Shown piece after piece: positions 16,868 to 26,144 of a stretch of DNA of 64,000 nucleotides. The notes beneath the pieces were generated by a model. It had not been told where the DNA came from, did no database searches, and was given only the letters and a program-made list of their open reading frames with translations. The position numbers and the translations under genes were made by a program. Within the stretch, counting starts at the first letter, position 1; every line of letters starts with the position of its first letter. The stretch is from Pseudomonas gingeri (GTDB lineage Bacteria; Pseudomonadota; Gammaproteobacteria; Pseudomonadales; Pseudomonadaceae): NCBI RefSeq assembly GCF_013386165.1, contig NZ_JACAOS010000028.1, forward strand, positions 62,001 to 126,000, written 5' to 3'.

Positions 16868-17713
16868 ATGCTGACTGAACATAAAATCCCCCTGGGCCAG
16901 TACATCGCGGCGTTCGTCGAATGGTTGACGAAGCACGGTGCCAACTACTTCGATTTCATCGCCTCGACACTGGAAGCGATGATCCACGGCGTGACCTTCG
17001 CGCTGGCCTGGTTCAATCCGCTGGCATTGATTGCGCTGGTCGCGGCGATCGCCCACCTGATCCAGCGCAAATGGGGGCTGACCGCCTTCGTGATCGCTTC
17101 TTTCCTGCTGATCCTCAACCTGGGGTACTGGCAGGAAACCATGGAAACCCTGGCCCAGGTGATGTTCGCCACCCTGGTCTGCGTGGTCATCGGCGTGCCG
17201 CTGGGCATCGTCGCCGCGCACAAGCCGATGTTCTACACCCTGATGCGTCCGGTCCTCGACCTGATGCAGACCGTACCGACTTTCGTGTACCTCATTCCAA
17301 CCCTGACCCTGTTCGGTCTGGGTGTTGTCCCGGGTCTGATCTCCACGGTGGTGTTCGCGATTGCCGCGCCCATCCGCCTGACCTACCTGGGCATCCAGGA
17401 TGTACCGCAAGAACTGATGGACGCCGGCAAGGCCTTCGGCTGCTCGCGCCGTCAGCTGCTCTCACGGATTGAACTGCCCCACGCCATGCCGAGCATCGCC
17501 GCCGGTGTCACCCAGTGCATCATGCTGTCGTTGTCGATGGTGGTGATCGCCGCACTGGTGGGTGCCGATGGTTTGGGCAAACCCGTGGTCAACGCACTGA
17601 ACACCGCTGATATCGCCCTGGGCTTCGAAGCCGGCCTGGCGATCGTATTGCTGGCAATCATGCTCGACCGTATCTGCAAACAACCCGACGCACAGGTAAG
17701 GGGTGACGCATGA
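16868..17713 (+). CDS. cbcW: CbcW, choline/betaine ABC transporter permease
   Basis: A 281-residue inner-membrane permease with about six hydrophobic segments and the EAA-type loop (DAGKAFGCSRRQLLSRIELPHAM shortened form near residue 190). It follows cbcX by 69 bases and overlaps cbcV at ATGA. The start at 16868 (MLTEHKIPL) is chosen by family length; an ATG six codons earlier (16850) is possible and neither has a strong Shine-Dalgarno. Confidence 0.92.
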   Translation: MLTEHKIPLGQYIAAFVEWLTKHGANYFDFIASTLEAMIHGVTFALAWFNPLALIALVAAIAHLIQRKWGLTAFVIASFLLILNLGYWQETMETLAQVMFATLVCVVIGVPLGIVAAHKPMFYTLMRPVLDLMQTVPTFVYLIPTLTLFGLGVVPGLISTVVFAIAAPIRLTYLGIQDVPQELMDAGKAFGCSRRQLLSRIELPHAMPSIAAGVTQCIMLSLSMVVIAALVGADGLGKPVVNALNTADIALGFEAGLAIVLLAIMLDRICKQPDAQVRGDA

Positions 17714-18888
17714 GCATCATTCGCTTCGACAAGGTAGACGTCATCTTCTCCAAGAACCCGCGAGAGGCCCTCGCGTTGCTGGACAAAGGCCTCAAGCGTG
17801 AAGAGATCCTGAAAAAGACCGGCCAGATCGTCGGTGTGGAAAACGCCAGCCTGGAAATCGAGAAAGGCGAGATCTGCGTACTGATGGGACTCTCCGGTTC
17901 CGGCAAGTCCAGCTTGCTGCGCTGCATCAACGGCTTGAACACGGTCAGCCGCGGTCACTTGTTCGTCGAGCATGAAGGCCGGCAGATCGACATCGCCAAC
18001 TGCACCGACGCGGAACTGAAGATGATGCGCACCAAGCGCATCGCCATGGTGTTCCAGAAGTTCGCCCTGATGCCCTGGCTGACGGTGCGCGAGAACATCA
18101 GCTTCGGCCTGGAAATGCAGGGTCGTCCGGAGAAGGAACGCCGCCAGCTGGTGGACGAGAAGCTGCAACTGGTTGGCCTGGAACAATGGCGCAACAAGAA
18201 GCCCGACGAGCTGTCCGGCGGTATGCAACAACGCGTGGGCCTGGCCCGCGCCCTGGCGATGGACGCCGACATTCTGTTGATGGACGAACCCTTTTCGGCC
18301 CTCGACCCGCTGATCCGCCAAGGCTTGCAGGATGAACTGCTCGACCTGCAACGCAAGCTGCAAAAGACCATCGTGTTCGTCAGCCACGACCTGGATGAGG
18401 CCCTGAAACTGGGCAGCCGTATCGCCATCATGAAAGACGGTCGGATCATCCAGTACAGCAAGCCGGAAGACATCGTGCTCAACCCGGCGGACGAATACGT
18501 GCGCACCTTCGTCGCCCACACCAATCCGCTCAACGTGCTCTGCGGACGCAGCCTGATGCGCACCCTGGACAACTGCAAGCGGGTCAACGGTTCGGTGTGC
18601 ATCGATCCGGGTGGCGATTCGTGGATCGACCTGGCCGAAGGCAATACCGTCAAGGGTGCCCGCCAGAACGGTGCCAGCCTGAACCTGCAAAGCTGGGTGC
18701 AGGGCCAATCGGTCGAGGCCCTGGGCCGCACGCCGACGCTGGTCGACTCGAACATCGGTATGCGCGATGCCTTGCAGATCCGCTACCAGACCGGCCATAA
18801 GCTGGTGCTGCACGACAACAACAAGGTCGTGGGGATTCTCGGCGACAGCGAGCTGTACCACGCGCTGCTGGGCAAGAACCTGGGTTGA
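17710..18888 (+). CDS. cbcV: CbcV, choline/betaine ABC transporter ATPase
   Basis: A 392-residue ATPase of the ProV/OpuAA type. Walker A is GLSGSGKSS (about residues 60-68), the signature LSGGMQQRVGLARAL and Walker B ILLMDEPFSALD. The C-terminal 120 residues are a CBS-like regulatory region (GRTPTLVDSNIGMRDAL). It overlaps the cbcW stop by four bases, implying translational coupling. It powers uptake of choline, betaine and carnitine delivered by CbcX and CaiX. Confidence 0.94.
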   Translation: MSIIRFDKVDVIFSKNPREALALLDKGLKREEILKKTGQIVGVENASLEIEKGEICVLMGLSGSGKSSLLRCINGLNTVSRGHLFVEHEGRQIDIANCTDAELKMMRTKRIAMVFQKFALMPWLTVRENISFGLEMQGRPEKERRQLVDEKLQLVGLEQWRNKKPDELSGGMQQRVGLARALAMDADILLMDEPFSALDPLIRQGLQDELLDLQRKLQKTIVFVSHDLDEALKLGSRIAIMKDGRIIQYSKPEDIVLNPADEYVRTFVAHTNPLNVLCGRSLMRTLDNCKRVNGSVCIDPGGDSWIDLAEGNTVKGARQNGASLNLQSWVQGQSVEALGRTPTLVDSNIGMRDALQIRYQTGHKLVLHDNNKVVGILGDSELYHALLGKNLG

Positions 18889-18898
18889 GACAGAGGCA

Positions 18899-18929
18899 AA
18901 AACGCCGCGAGAATCTCGCGGCGTTTTTG
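18899..18929. terminator. Bidirectional terminator between cbcV and betT
   Basis: AAAACGCCGCGAG and CTCGCGGCGTTTT pair perfectly around AAT, with A and T runs on both sides. It serves cbcXWV on the plus strand and betT on the minus strand. Confidence 0.92.
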
Positions 18930-18976
18930 TTTGCGACCTGACGGCGGTGCAACGGAAGCACCGCCTGGCTCGACGC

Positions 18977-20575
18977 TTAGCTATAACCCCGGCCAAGGAG
19001 CTGCCGATGGCTTTCGAACTTTTCCGCTTCGATGCGCACATCCTGGGCCATGGCCTTGTGCAAACCGAACATGAAGAACACCAGCACCACGGAGAACGGC
19101 AGGCCCGCCAGCACCACCATGGTTTGCATGGCTTCGAAGTTACCGGCGAACAACAAACCAATGGTCACCAGGGTGATCACCGCCGACCAGAAGATCCGCA
19201 ACCAGTGCGGCGCATCTTCATCCACCTCGCCGCCCTTGCAGGACAGGTTGGCCATCATCACCGCACCGGAGTCCGCCGGGGTCAGGAACAGCACAAAACC
19301 GACAAAGATCGACACGCCGATGACGATTTTCGACGCCGGGTAATGTTCCAGCAACTGGTAGATGGCCATGGACGGTTGCTCCAGCGCCGTTTTGCCCAGG
19401 GCCACCGCGTCATGGTTCATCACCAGGTCCAGGGCCGAGTTGCCGAAGATCGACAGCCACGCCAGGGTGAAGCCCAACGGAATCAGCAGCACGCCGGCCA
19501 CCAGTTCACGCACGGTACGGCCACGGGAAATACGCGCGATGAACATACCCACGAATGGCGCCCAGGAAATCCACCAGGCCCAGTAGAACAGGGTCCACAG
19601 GCCCAGCCAGCGGTCGGACTTCTCGGCGTCGTTCTCGTAGACGTAGAGGTCGAAGGTCTTCAGCACCACGCCGTTGAGGTAATCGCCGATGTTCTGCACG
19701 AACCCGTTGAGCAGGTGCAGGGTCGGGCCGAACAGCAGCACGAAGATCAGCAGGCCGCTGAACAGCACGATGTTCAGGTTGGACAGGCGGCGAATGCCGT
19801 TCTCCACCCCCGACACGGCGGCGATGGTCGCCACGCTGCTCATCACCAGGATCACGATCAGCAGGTTGGTGTTGCTGTGGGTCATGCCGAACAGGCTTTC
19901 CAGACCCGAAGACACCTGCATCGAGCCGATGCCCAGGTTGGTCACCAGGCCCAGCAGGGTCACGAACATGCCGAAGCCGTCAACCGCGTGACCAGCCGCG
20001 CCCTTGACCCAACGCTCACCCACCAGCGGGTACAGCGCCGAGCGCAACGCCAGCGGCTGGTTGTGCCGATAGGCGAAGTACGCCACGGCCAGGCCCACCA
20101 GCGCATAAATCGCCCAGCCGTGCAGGCCCCAGTGCAGAAAGGTCAACTGCAGCGCCTGGCGCGCGGCCGCATGGCTGCCAGCGATGCCTTCAGGCGGATT
20201 GAAATAGTGGTCCAGCGGCTCGGAAGCGCCGAAGTACAGCAGCGAAATACCGATCCCCGAGGAGAACAGCATCCCGGCCCAGGCGCCGTAGCTGAAATCC
20301 GGGGTGTCCATCTGGGTGCCCAGTTTCAACTTGCCGTAGGAAGAAAACGCCAGCCCGATGACAAACACCAGGTAGGACGCGATCACCACCATGTAGTACC
20401 AGCCAAAGCTGCGCGAGAGCCAGGCCTGAGCCACGCCGAGCAGTTTGCCGGCCTCTTGCGGAGCGATGATCAGGATGGCGGTAAGCAGCAGAATCAACGC
20501 GGTCGAGGTGTAGAACACCCAACCGTTGACCCGCACCTTTTCGACGGGGGTCTTTATAAGAGAGGCAGAACTCAT
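18977..20575 (-). CDS. betT: BetT, choline BCCT transporter
   Basis: A 532-residue betaine/choline/carnitine transporter with about 12 membrane segments. The substrate-site signature is in the eighth helix (FYWAWWISWAPFVGMFIARIS, shortened here to FYWAWWISWAPFVG). Its short C-terminus (about 40 residues after the last helix) is that of the BetT1/BetT3 transporters, which are not strongly osmosensing. The start at 20575 (MSSASLIKT) has GGAG upstream. It is divergent from betI and shares the BetI-type palindrome. Confidence 0.92.
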   Translation of the reverse strand: MSSASLIKTPVEKVRVNGWVFYTSTALILLLTAILIIAPQEAGKLLGVAQAWLSRSFGWYYMVVIASYLVFVIGLAFSSYGKLKLGTQMDTPDFSYGAWAGMLFSSGIGISLLYFGASEPLDHYFNPPEGIAGSHAAARQALQLTFLHWGLHGWAIYALVGLAVAYFAYRHNQPLALRSALYPLVGERWVKGAAGHAVDGFGMFVTLLGLVTNLGIGSMQVSSGLESLFGMTHSNTNLLIVILVMSSVATIAAVSGVENGIRRLSNLNIVLFSGLLIFVLLFGPTLHLLNGFVQNIGDYLNGVVLKTFDLYVYENDAEKSDRWLGLWTLFYWAWWISWAPFVGMFIARISRGRTVRELVAGVLLIPLGFTLAWLSIFGNSALDLVMNHDAVALGKTALEQPSMAIYQLLEHYPASKIVIGVSIFVGFVLFLTPADSGAVMMANLSCKGGEVDEDAPHWLRIFWSAVITLVTIGLLFAGNFEAMQTMVVLAGLPFSVVLVFFMFGLHKAMAQDVRIEAEKFESHRQLLGRGYS

Positions 20576-20725
20576 TGCACAGAGGCTCCAGGCAGTGCGG
20601 GAGAAAGACACAAGGCAACACGGCACCCGACCGATCGTTTAATGGGCAGTCGACCGGTGGGTGATATAAAGGCGCCCCGGAAAAACCGGTAGGCAGCGAC
20701 ATTTTGTCGCGGATCTTATTCTTTG

Positions 20726-20745
20726 TTGATTGAACGTTCAATCAA
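20726..20745. promoter_or_regulatory. BetI operator with divergent promoter elements
   Basis: TTGATTGAACGTTCAATCAA is a perfect 20-base palindrome centred between betT and betI. Each end supplies TTGATT, usable as a -35 element in that direction, with A/T-rich -10 candidates 17-18 bases further (AAAATA to the right). BetI binds a similar dyad in other bacteria. A second, smaller dyad, GCGACA-TTT-TGTCGC, lies at 20696-20710. Confidence 0.8.
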
Positions 20746-20815
20746 AACAAAATAGACTGGCCCACATGCCGGTAGTCGTTCTACGTCTGCCGCCGGGCCT
20801 AAAGAGAGGTGCACG

Positions 20816-21409
20816 ATGCCCAAGGTCGGTATGCAACCCATACGCCGCCAGCAATTGATCGAAGCCACTTTGACGGCGGTCGATCAGGTCGGGATGGGGG
20901 ACGCCAGCATTGCGCTGATCGCTCGTTTGGCCGGTGTCTCGAATGGCATCATCAGTCACTATTTTCAGGACAAGAATGGCCTGATCGCCGCCACGATGCG
21001 GTATCTGATGAATGTCCTCACCGAGAACGTCGCCGCGCGCCGCCTGGCGCTGACAGATGACAGCCCGCGGGCCCATCTGCAGGTGATTATCGAAGGCAAC
21101 TTCGACGCCAGCCAGGTCAATGGCCCGGCAATGAAAACCTGGTTGGCCTTCTGGGCCACCAGCATGCACCACCCGTCTTTGCACAGGTTGCAGCGGATCA
21201 ACGATCACCGTCTGTATTCGAACCTGTGTTGCCAGTTCCGCCGCGTCCTGCCGCTGCCCGCAGCCCGCAGCGCGGCAAGGGGGCTGGCAGCGTTGATCGA
21301 CGGTTTGTGGTTGCGCGGCGCGTTGTCGGGAGACGCTTTCGACACCGCACAGGCGCAACGGATCGCTTACGAATACATGGATTTCCAACTGGCTAAGCAG
21401 GAGCGCTAG
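20816..21409 (+). CDS. betI: BetI, choline-responsive TetR repressor
   Basis: A 197-residue TetR-family repressor. The N-terminal HTH (about residues 12-55; IALIARLAGVSNGIISHYF) and the C-terminal ligand domain match BetI. The motif WLAFWATSMHHPSLHRLQR is typical of BetI. It should repress betT and betIBA and release them when choline is present. It begins 70 bases after the palindrome and precedes betB by 108 bases. Confidence 0.94.
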   Translation: MPKVGMQPIRRQQLIEATLTAVDQVGMGDASIALIARLAGVSNGIISHYFQDKNGLIAATMRYLMNVLTENVAARRLALTDDSPRAHLQVIIEGNFDASQVNGPAMKTWLAFWATSMHHPSLHRLQRINDHRLYSNLCCQFRRVLPLPAARSAARGLAALIDGLWLRGALSGDAFDTAQAQRIAYEYMDFQLAKQER

Positions 21410-21517
21410 AGCAGCGGTTAACGCTCGGCCCCTGAACGACTGCTGACCGGTGTTGCCAGAACCTTACTGGCGCACCCGGCGGTTAACGCCAACCACTTAT
21501 GCACTTGCGAGGACACT

Positions 21518-22990
21518 ATGGCCCGTTTCGAACTGCAAAAACTCTACATCGACGGCGGCTACACCGACGCCGGCGGCGATGCCACTTTCGATGCCATCAA
21601 CCCGGCCAACGGTGAAGTGCTCGCCAAAGTGCAACGTGCGACCAAAGAAGACGTCGAGCGGGCCGTGGTCAGTGCCGAAAAGGGCCAGAAAATCTGGGCC
21701 GCGATGACCGCCATGGAGCGTTCGCGCATCCTGCGCCGCGCCGTCGACATCCTCCGTGAGCGCAACGACGAGTTGGCCGCACTGGAAACCCTGGACACCG
21801 GCAAGGCTTACTCGGAAACCCGTTACGTCGACATCGTCACCGGCGCCGACGTGCTGGAATACTACGCCGGCCTGGTGCCTGCCATCGAAGGCGAGCAGAT
21901 TCCACTGCGCACCACCTCGTTCGTCTACACCCGTCGCGAGCCGCTGGGCGTGGTGGCCGGTATCGGCGCGTGGAACTACCCGATCCAGATCGCCCTGTGG
22001 AAATCCGCACCGGCCCTGGCCGCCGGTAACGCGATGATCTTCAAGCCCAGCGAAGTCACCTCGCTGACCACCCTGAAACTGGCCGAGATCTACACCGCGG
22101 CCGGCGTACCAGACGGCGTGTTCAACGTCCTCACCGGCAGCGGCCGTGAAGTCGGCACCTGGCTGACCGAGCACCCGCGCATCGAGAAAGTCTCCTTCAC
22201 CGGCGGCACCGACACCGGCAAGAAGGTCATGGCCAGCGCTTCCAGCTCGTCGCTCAAGGACGTGACCATGGAACTGGGCGGCAAGTCGCCGCTGATCATT
22301 TTCGACGACGCCGACCTCGATCGCGCCGCCGACACCGCGATGATGGCCAACTTCTACAGCTCCGGCCAGGTCTGCACCAACGGCACCCGCGTGTTCGTGC
22401 CGAGCCACCTGAAAGCCGCTTTCGAAGCCAAGATCGTCGAGCGTGTCGCGCGTATCCGCGTCGGTAACCCGGAAGATGAGAACACCAACTTCGGCCCGCT
22501 GGTCAGCTTCGCCCATATGGAAAGCGTGCTCGGCTACATCGCCAAGGGCAAGGAAGAAGGCGCGCGCCTGCTGTGCGGCGGCGAACGCCTGACTGCGGGT
22601 GAATTCGCCAAGGGTGCCTTTGTCGCACCAACCGTGTTCACCGATTGCAGCGATGACATGACCATCGTCCGTGAAGAAATCTTCGGCCCGGTGATGAGCA
22701 TCCTCAGCTACGAAACCGAAGAAGAAGTGATCCGCCGCGCCAACGACACCGACTTCGGCCTGGCCGCCGGTGTGGTGACCCGCGACCTGAACCGCGCCCA
22801 CCGCGTGATTCATCAGCTTGAAGCGGGTATCTGCTGGATCAACGCCTGGGGCGAGTCCGACGCCAAGATGCCGGTCGGCGGCTACAAGCAATCGGGTGTC
22901 GGCCGTGAGAACGGCATCAGCTCGCTGAACAACTTCACCCGGATCAAATCGGTACAGGTCGAGTTGGGCGATTACGCCTCGGTGTTCTGA
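21518..22990 (+). CDS. betB: Betaine aldehyde dehydrogenase BetB
   Basis: A 490-residue NAD(P)-dependent aldehyde dehydrogenase that oxidises betaine aldehyde to glycine betaine. Catalytic features are visible: the Glu in MELGGKSP (about residue 252) and the Cys in SSGQVCTNGTR (about 286). GAGG precedes the ATG. It is the second gene of betIBA and feeds the GbdR inducer pool. Confidence 0.96.
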   Translation: MARFELQKLYIDGGYTDAGGDATFDAINPANGEVLAKVQRATKEDVERAVVSAEKGQKIWAAMTAMERSRILRRAVDILRERNDELAALETLDTGKAYSETRYVDIVTGADVLEYYAGLVPAIEGEQIPLRTTSFVYTRREPLGVVAGIGAWNYPIQIALWKSAPALAAGNAMIFKPSEVTSLTTLKLAEIYTAAGVPDGVFNVLTGSGREVGTWLTEHPRIEKVSFTGGTDTGKKVMASASSSSLKDVTMELGGKSPLIIFDDADLDRAADTAMMANFYSSGQVCTNGTRVFVPSHLKAAFEAKIVERVARIRVGNPEDENTNFGPLVSFAHMESVLGYIAKGKEEGARLLCGGERLTAGEFAKGAFVAPTVFTDCSDDMTIVREEIFGPVMSILSYETEEEVIRRANDTDFGLAAGVVTRDLNRAHRVIHQLEAGICWINAWGESDAKMPVGGYKQSGVGRENGISSLNNFTRIKSVQVELGDYASVF

Positions 22991-23019
22991 CCTGATGCGG
23001 TTCTGGAGTTGCGCCCCTT

Positions 23020-23152
23020 TGTGGCGAGGGAGCTTGCTCCCGCTGGGCTGCGAAGCGGCCCCAACTCCAGGCACCTCACTCATTCAGACAGAACCCAGTC
23101 GCTGACTTTGCGACTGCTGCGCAGCCGAGCGGGAGCAAGCTCCCTCGCCACA
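23020..23152. repeat. REPIN, GAGGGAGCTTGCTCCC class
   Basis: Arms TGTGGCGAGGGAGCTTGCTC at 23020 and the complement ending CTCGCCACA at 23152. It lies inside the bet operon, between betB and betA. It is the only REPIN of this subclass in the window. Confidence 0.9.
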
Positions 23153-23204
23153 TTTGAACCGCGCCGGCCTGCGACCTGACCCACTTCAACGAGGGCTGCA
23201 TTCA

Positions 23205-24896
23205 ATGTCCCAAGAATTCGATTACATCATCATCGGTGCCGGCTCCGCCGGTAACACCCTGGCCACCCGCCTGACCGAAGACGCCGGTGTCACCGTCCTG
23301 CTGCTCGAAGCCGGCGGTCCCGACTACCGCTTCGACTTCCGCACCCAGATGCCTGCCGCCCTGGCCTTCCCGCTACAAGGCCGGCGCTACAACTGGGCCT
23401 ACGAAACCGACGCGGAACCGCACATGGATGGTCGTCGCATGGAATGCGGTCGCGGCAAAGGCCTCGGCGGTTCCTCGCTGATCAACGGCATGTGCTACAT
23501 CCGCGGCAACGCCATGGACTACGACGGCTGGGCCAAACTGCCAGGCCTGGAAGACTGGGCCTACCTCGATTGCCTGCCGTATTTTCGCAAGGCGGAAACC
23601 CGCGACATCGGCGCCAACGACTACCACGGCGGCGAAGGCCCGGTCAGCGTGACCACGCCCAAGGCCGGCAACAACCCACTGTTCCACGCCATGGTCGAAG
23701 CCGGCGTGCAGGCCGGTTACCCGCGTACCGTCGACCTCAACGGCTACCAGCAGGAAGGCTTCGGTCCGATGGACCGCACCGTGACGCCCAAAGGCCGTCG
23801 CGCCAGCACCGCGCGCGGTTACCTGGACACGGCCAAGCAGCGCTCGACCCTGACCATCGTCACCCACGCCCTGACCGACAAGATCCTCTTCGAAGACAAG
23901 CGCGCGGTCGGCGTGCGTTACCTGCTGGGTTCGGCCGAAGAACCGGTCGAAGTCCGTGCCCGCAAGGAAGTCATCGTCAGCAGCGGCGCGATTGCTTCGC
24001 CACAACTGCTGCAACGTTCCGGCGTAGGTCCGCGCCAACTGCTGGAAAGCCTGGACATCCCGGTGGTGCACGATCTGCCGGGTGTCGGCGAGAACCTGCA
24101 GGACCACCTCGAACTGTACCTGCAATACGCCTGCACCCAGCCGGTCTCGCTGTATCCCTCGCTGCTCTGGTACAACCAGCCGGCCATCGGCGCCGAGTGG
24201 CTGTTCAACGGCACCGGCATCGGTGCCAGCAACCAGTTCGAAGCCGGCGGTTTCATTCGTACCCGTGAGGAGTTCGAATGGCCGAACATCCAGTACCACT
24301 TCCTGCCGGTGGCGATTAACTACAACGGCAGCAACGGGGTGAAAGAGCACGGCTTCCAGGCGCACATGGGCTCCATGCGTTCGCCGAGCCGCGGTCGTGT
24401 GCAGGCCAAGTCCAAGGACCCGCGCCAGCACCCGAGCATCCTGTTCAACTACATGGCCACCGAACAGGACTGGCAGGAATTCCGCGACGGCATCCGCCTG
24501 ACCCGGGAAATCATGCAGCAGCCGGCCCTGGACGCTTACCGCGGGCGTGAAATCAGCCCGGGCATCGAGGTGCAGACCGACGAGCAGTTGGACCAGTTCG
24601 TCCGTGAGCACGCCGAGACCGCGTTCCATCCGTCCTGCTCGTGCAAGATGGGCACTGATGACATGGCGGTGGTCGACAACCAGGGTCGCGTGCATGGCAT
24701 GCAGGGCCTGCGGGTGGTCGACGCGTCGATCATGCCGATCATCACCACCGGCAACCTGAACGCGCCGACGATCATGATCGCCGAGAAAATCGCCGACAAG
24801 ATCCGTGGCCGCCAGCCGCTGCCGCGCAGCAAGGCCGACTACTACGTGGCGGGCGATGCACCGGTGCGTGGCACGCCGCTGCGAAAGGTGCGGTAA
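23205..24896 (+). CDS. betA: Choline dehydrogenase BetA
   Basis: A 563-residue FAD-dependent GMC oxidoreductase that oxidises choline to betaine aldehyde at the membrane. The FAD motif IIIGAGSAGNTLA is at residues 8-20, GMC signatures are GRGKGLGGSSLING and GAIASPQLLQRSGVG, and the catalytic His lies in the C-terminal FHPSCSCKMG region. The start at 23205 (MSQEFDY) has GAGGG upstream; a 17-residue extension through REP-flanking DNA is rejected. A REPIN separates it from betB. Confidence 0.95.
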   Translation: MSQEFDYIIIGAGSAGNTLATRLTEDAGVTVLLLEAGGPDYRFDFRTQMPAALAFPLQGRRYNWAYETDAEPHMDGRRMECGRGKGLGGSSLINGMCYIRGNAMDYDGWAKLPGLEDWAYLDCLPYFRKAETRDIGANDYHGGEGPVSVTTPKAGNNPLFHAMVEAGVQAGYPRTVDLNGYQQEGFGPMDRTVTPKGRRASTARGYLDTAKQRSTLTIVTHALTDKILFEDKRAVGVRYLLGSAEEPVEVRARKEVIVSSGAIASPQLLQRSGVGPRQLLESLDIPVVHDLPGVGENLQDHLELYLQYACTQPVSLYPSLLWYNQPAIGAEWLFNGTGIGASNQFEAGGFIRTREEFEWPNIQYHFLPVAINYNGSNGVKEHGFQAHMGSMRSPSRGRVQAKSKDPRQHPSILFNYMATEQDWQEFRDGIRLTREIMQQPALDAYRGREISPGIEVQTDEQLDQFVREHAETAFHPSCSCKMGTDDMAVVDNQGRVHGMQGLRVVDASIMPIITTGNLNAPTIMIAEKIADKIRGRQPLPRSKADYYVAGDAPVRGTPLRKVR

Positions 24897-24904
24897 TGCC
24901 GCGA

Positions 24905-24981
24905 CGGTAGGAGCCGGCTTGCTGGCGATGACGTCCGCATGGACGGTGCAAGGCTTGAGGGCCTCATCGCCGGCAAGCCAG
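24905..24981. repeat. Left part of a REPIN interrupted by the IS110 element
   Basis: REP arm GGTAGGAGCCGGCTTGCTGG starts here, and the inverted second arm (GCCGGCAAGCCAG) is cut after 24981. Its missing end, CTCCCACAAGG, is found at 26147-26157 right after the insertion sequence. Removing the insertion restores a complete REPIN. Confidence 0.85.
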
Positions 24982-24999
24982 CTTGTATGTTTAGACTTG

Positions 25000-25145
25000 A
25001 AGGGGTGGTGGGACTAAAAGCCGGAATCTGACTCTAGCCAGTACAGACCGTGGGAGACTTCGCCCCACCCCCTCACCCAAAGCGCCGATAAGGAATGCAT
25101 CGGACAAGCACCGACGATAGAAGCAAGCCAGCGCCAGGGTGAAGC
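25000..25145 (+). ncRNA. Putative bridge RNA of the IS110 element
   Basis: Two consecutive stem-loops fill the leader of the recombinase gene. Loop 1 is closed by GGGGTGG (25002-25008) and CCACCCC (25065-25071). Its left strand has AAGCCGG (25018-25024) and its right strand ACCGTGGGAG (25047-25056), equal to the left side and the complement of the right side of a canonical REP (AAGCCGG-CT-CCCACGGT). Loop 2 is closed by TCACCC (25073-25078) and GGGTGA (25137-25142). It has GAAT (25093-25096) and CAAG (25124-25127), matching the element's own ends (GAATCT on the right, CTTG on the left). This is the two-loop logic of IS110 bridge RNAs. Exact ends and the second-loop guides are uncertain. Confidence 0.6.
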
Positions 25146-25183
25146 CCCAACAAGCCTCTAAACCCTAACTCGGAGAGTTTTGT

Positions 25184-26143
25184 ATGGCAATCCGTGTGTC
25201 ACGCTCAGTCATCGGTGTTGATGTCGCCAAAAGCGAAATCGTGGTTTATCAAGCTGATCTGGACCAGATCCAGATCATCCCCAACAACCGCTCAGCCCTC
25301 AAGCAGTGGTTGGAGTCATTGCCGTCCAGTGCGATTGCCATTGAGGCAACCGGTATCTTTCATATGGACACCGTTGAGCTCGCCTATGAAATGGGCCATC
25401 AGGTCTACGTCATTGACGGTTTTCGCCTGAGTAATTACCGGAAGGGCATAGGTGGGCGGGCCAAGACCGATGCTTCGGATGCCCGTTTGCTGGCGCGGTA
25501 TTTGAAAAATGAAGGGGATGATTTGCGTGCCTGGAATCCCCCACCAGCCGTCTATACCAGGCTTCAGAGCTTGCTACGTAGGCGTGCGGCGCTGATCCAA
25601 GCGAAGGTAAGTCTGACCCAAAGCTGGGCTGATGAGCCGCTTCTGAAAGAGGCCTTTAAGAGTCATGCGGACTCAATGGTCAGACTTGATCTACTGATCC
25701 AGAAAAAGATCAGGGACACCCTCAAGGAGGCAGGACTTCTGAGTCAGGTAGAGCGTTGCCAAGCGTTAGAGGGGGTTGGTTTTTTAACGGCAACGGCCCT
25801 GACAATGGCTTTTCAGCGTGGTGAGTTCAAGAGCAGCGATGCCTATATTGCATTTTTAGGCATGGATTTGAGGGTGTCTGACTCAGGACAGAAGAGTGGC
25901 CGGCGCAAGCTGACGAAGCGAGGAGACTCAGAGATACGCCGTTTGCTGCACAACGCGGCTATGGCTGCGAGCCGATCAGCGACGTGGAAACCGCTATACG
26001 AGAGCTATCTGGCAAGAGGTCTGAAGACCACACAGGCCCTGGTTGCGCTGGCCCGCAAGCTTGCGAGGATCGCGTTTTCCTTGATGAAAAATCAAAGTCA
26101 GTACCAACCGAAATCTATGTTTGAGGGTTCCCCTCAAACATAG
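25184..26143 (+). CDS. IS110-family recombinase
   Basis: A 319-residue DEDD transposase/recombinase. The RuvC-like N-terminal domain has D13 (GVDVAKSE), E54 (AIEATG), D96 and D99 (KTDASDARLLARY). The C-terminal Tnp20 domain has the DSG...KRG block with the probable catalytic Ser234. GGAGAG lies just before the ATG. It is full length and shows no frameshift, so it may be active. Base composition is less GC-rich than its neighbours, as expected for a recent arrival. Its stop codon lies in a 14-bp-arm hairpin. Confidence 0.93.
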   Translation: MAIRVSRSVIGVDVAKSEIVVYQADLDQIQIIPNNRSALKQWLESLPSSAIAIEATGIFHMDTVELAYEMGHQVYVIDGFRLSNYRKGIGGRAKTDASDARLLARYLKNEGDDLRAWNPPPAVYTRLQSLLRRRAALIQAKVSLTQSWADEPLLKEAFKSHADSMVRLDLLIQKKIRDTLKEAGLLSQVERCQALEGVGFLTATALTMAFQRGEFKSSDAYIAFLGMDLRVSDSGQKSGRRKLTKRGDSEIRRLLHNAAMAASRSATWKPLYESYLARGLKTTQALVALARKLARIAFSLMKNQSQYQPKSMFEGSPQT

Positions 26144-26144
26144 A
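26114..26144 (+). terminator. Hairpin over the recombinase stop codon
   Basis: TCTATGTTTGAGGG and its exact complement pair around TTC, spanning the stop codon and ending four bases from the right boundary of the element. There is no T run. It may block read-through transcription into the transposase or take part in end recognition. Confidence 0.5.

Noticed and set aside
18767..20692. 641-codon plus-strand frame opposite betT
   Set aside because: It runs from inside cbcV through the bidirectional terminator and the whole of betT; composition is that of a shadow frame.
23154..23204. 17-residue N-terminal extension of BetA
   Set aside because: The codons lie in REPIN-flanking DNA and the Shine-Dalgarno GAGGG fits the ATG at 23205.
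25122..25132. GCAAGCCAGC in the IS leader as the left target guide
   Set aside because: It matches the present flank well, but lies on the right strand of the second loop, where a guide should be the complement of the element's left end. AAGCCGG in the first loop fits the expected geometry together with ACCGTGGGAG.
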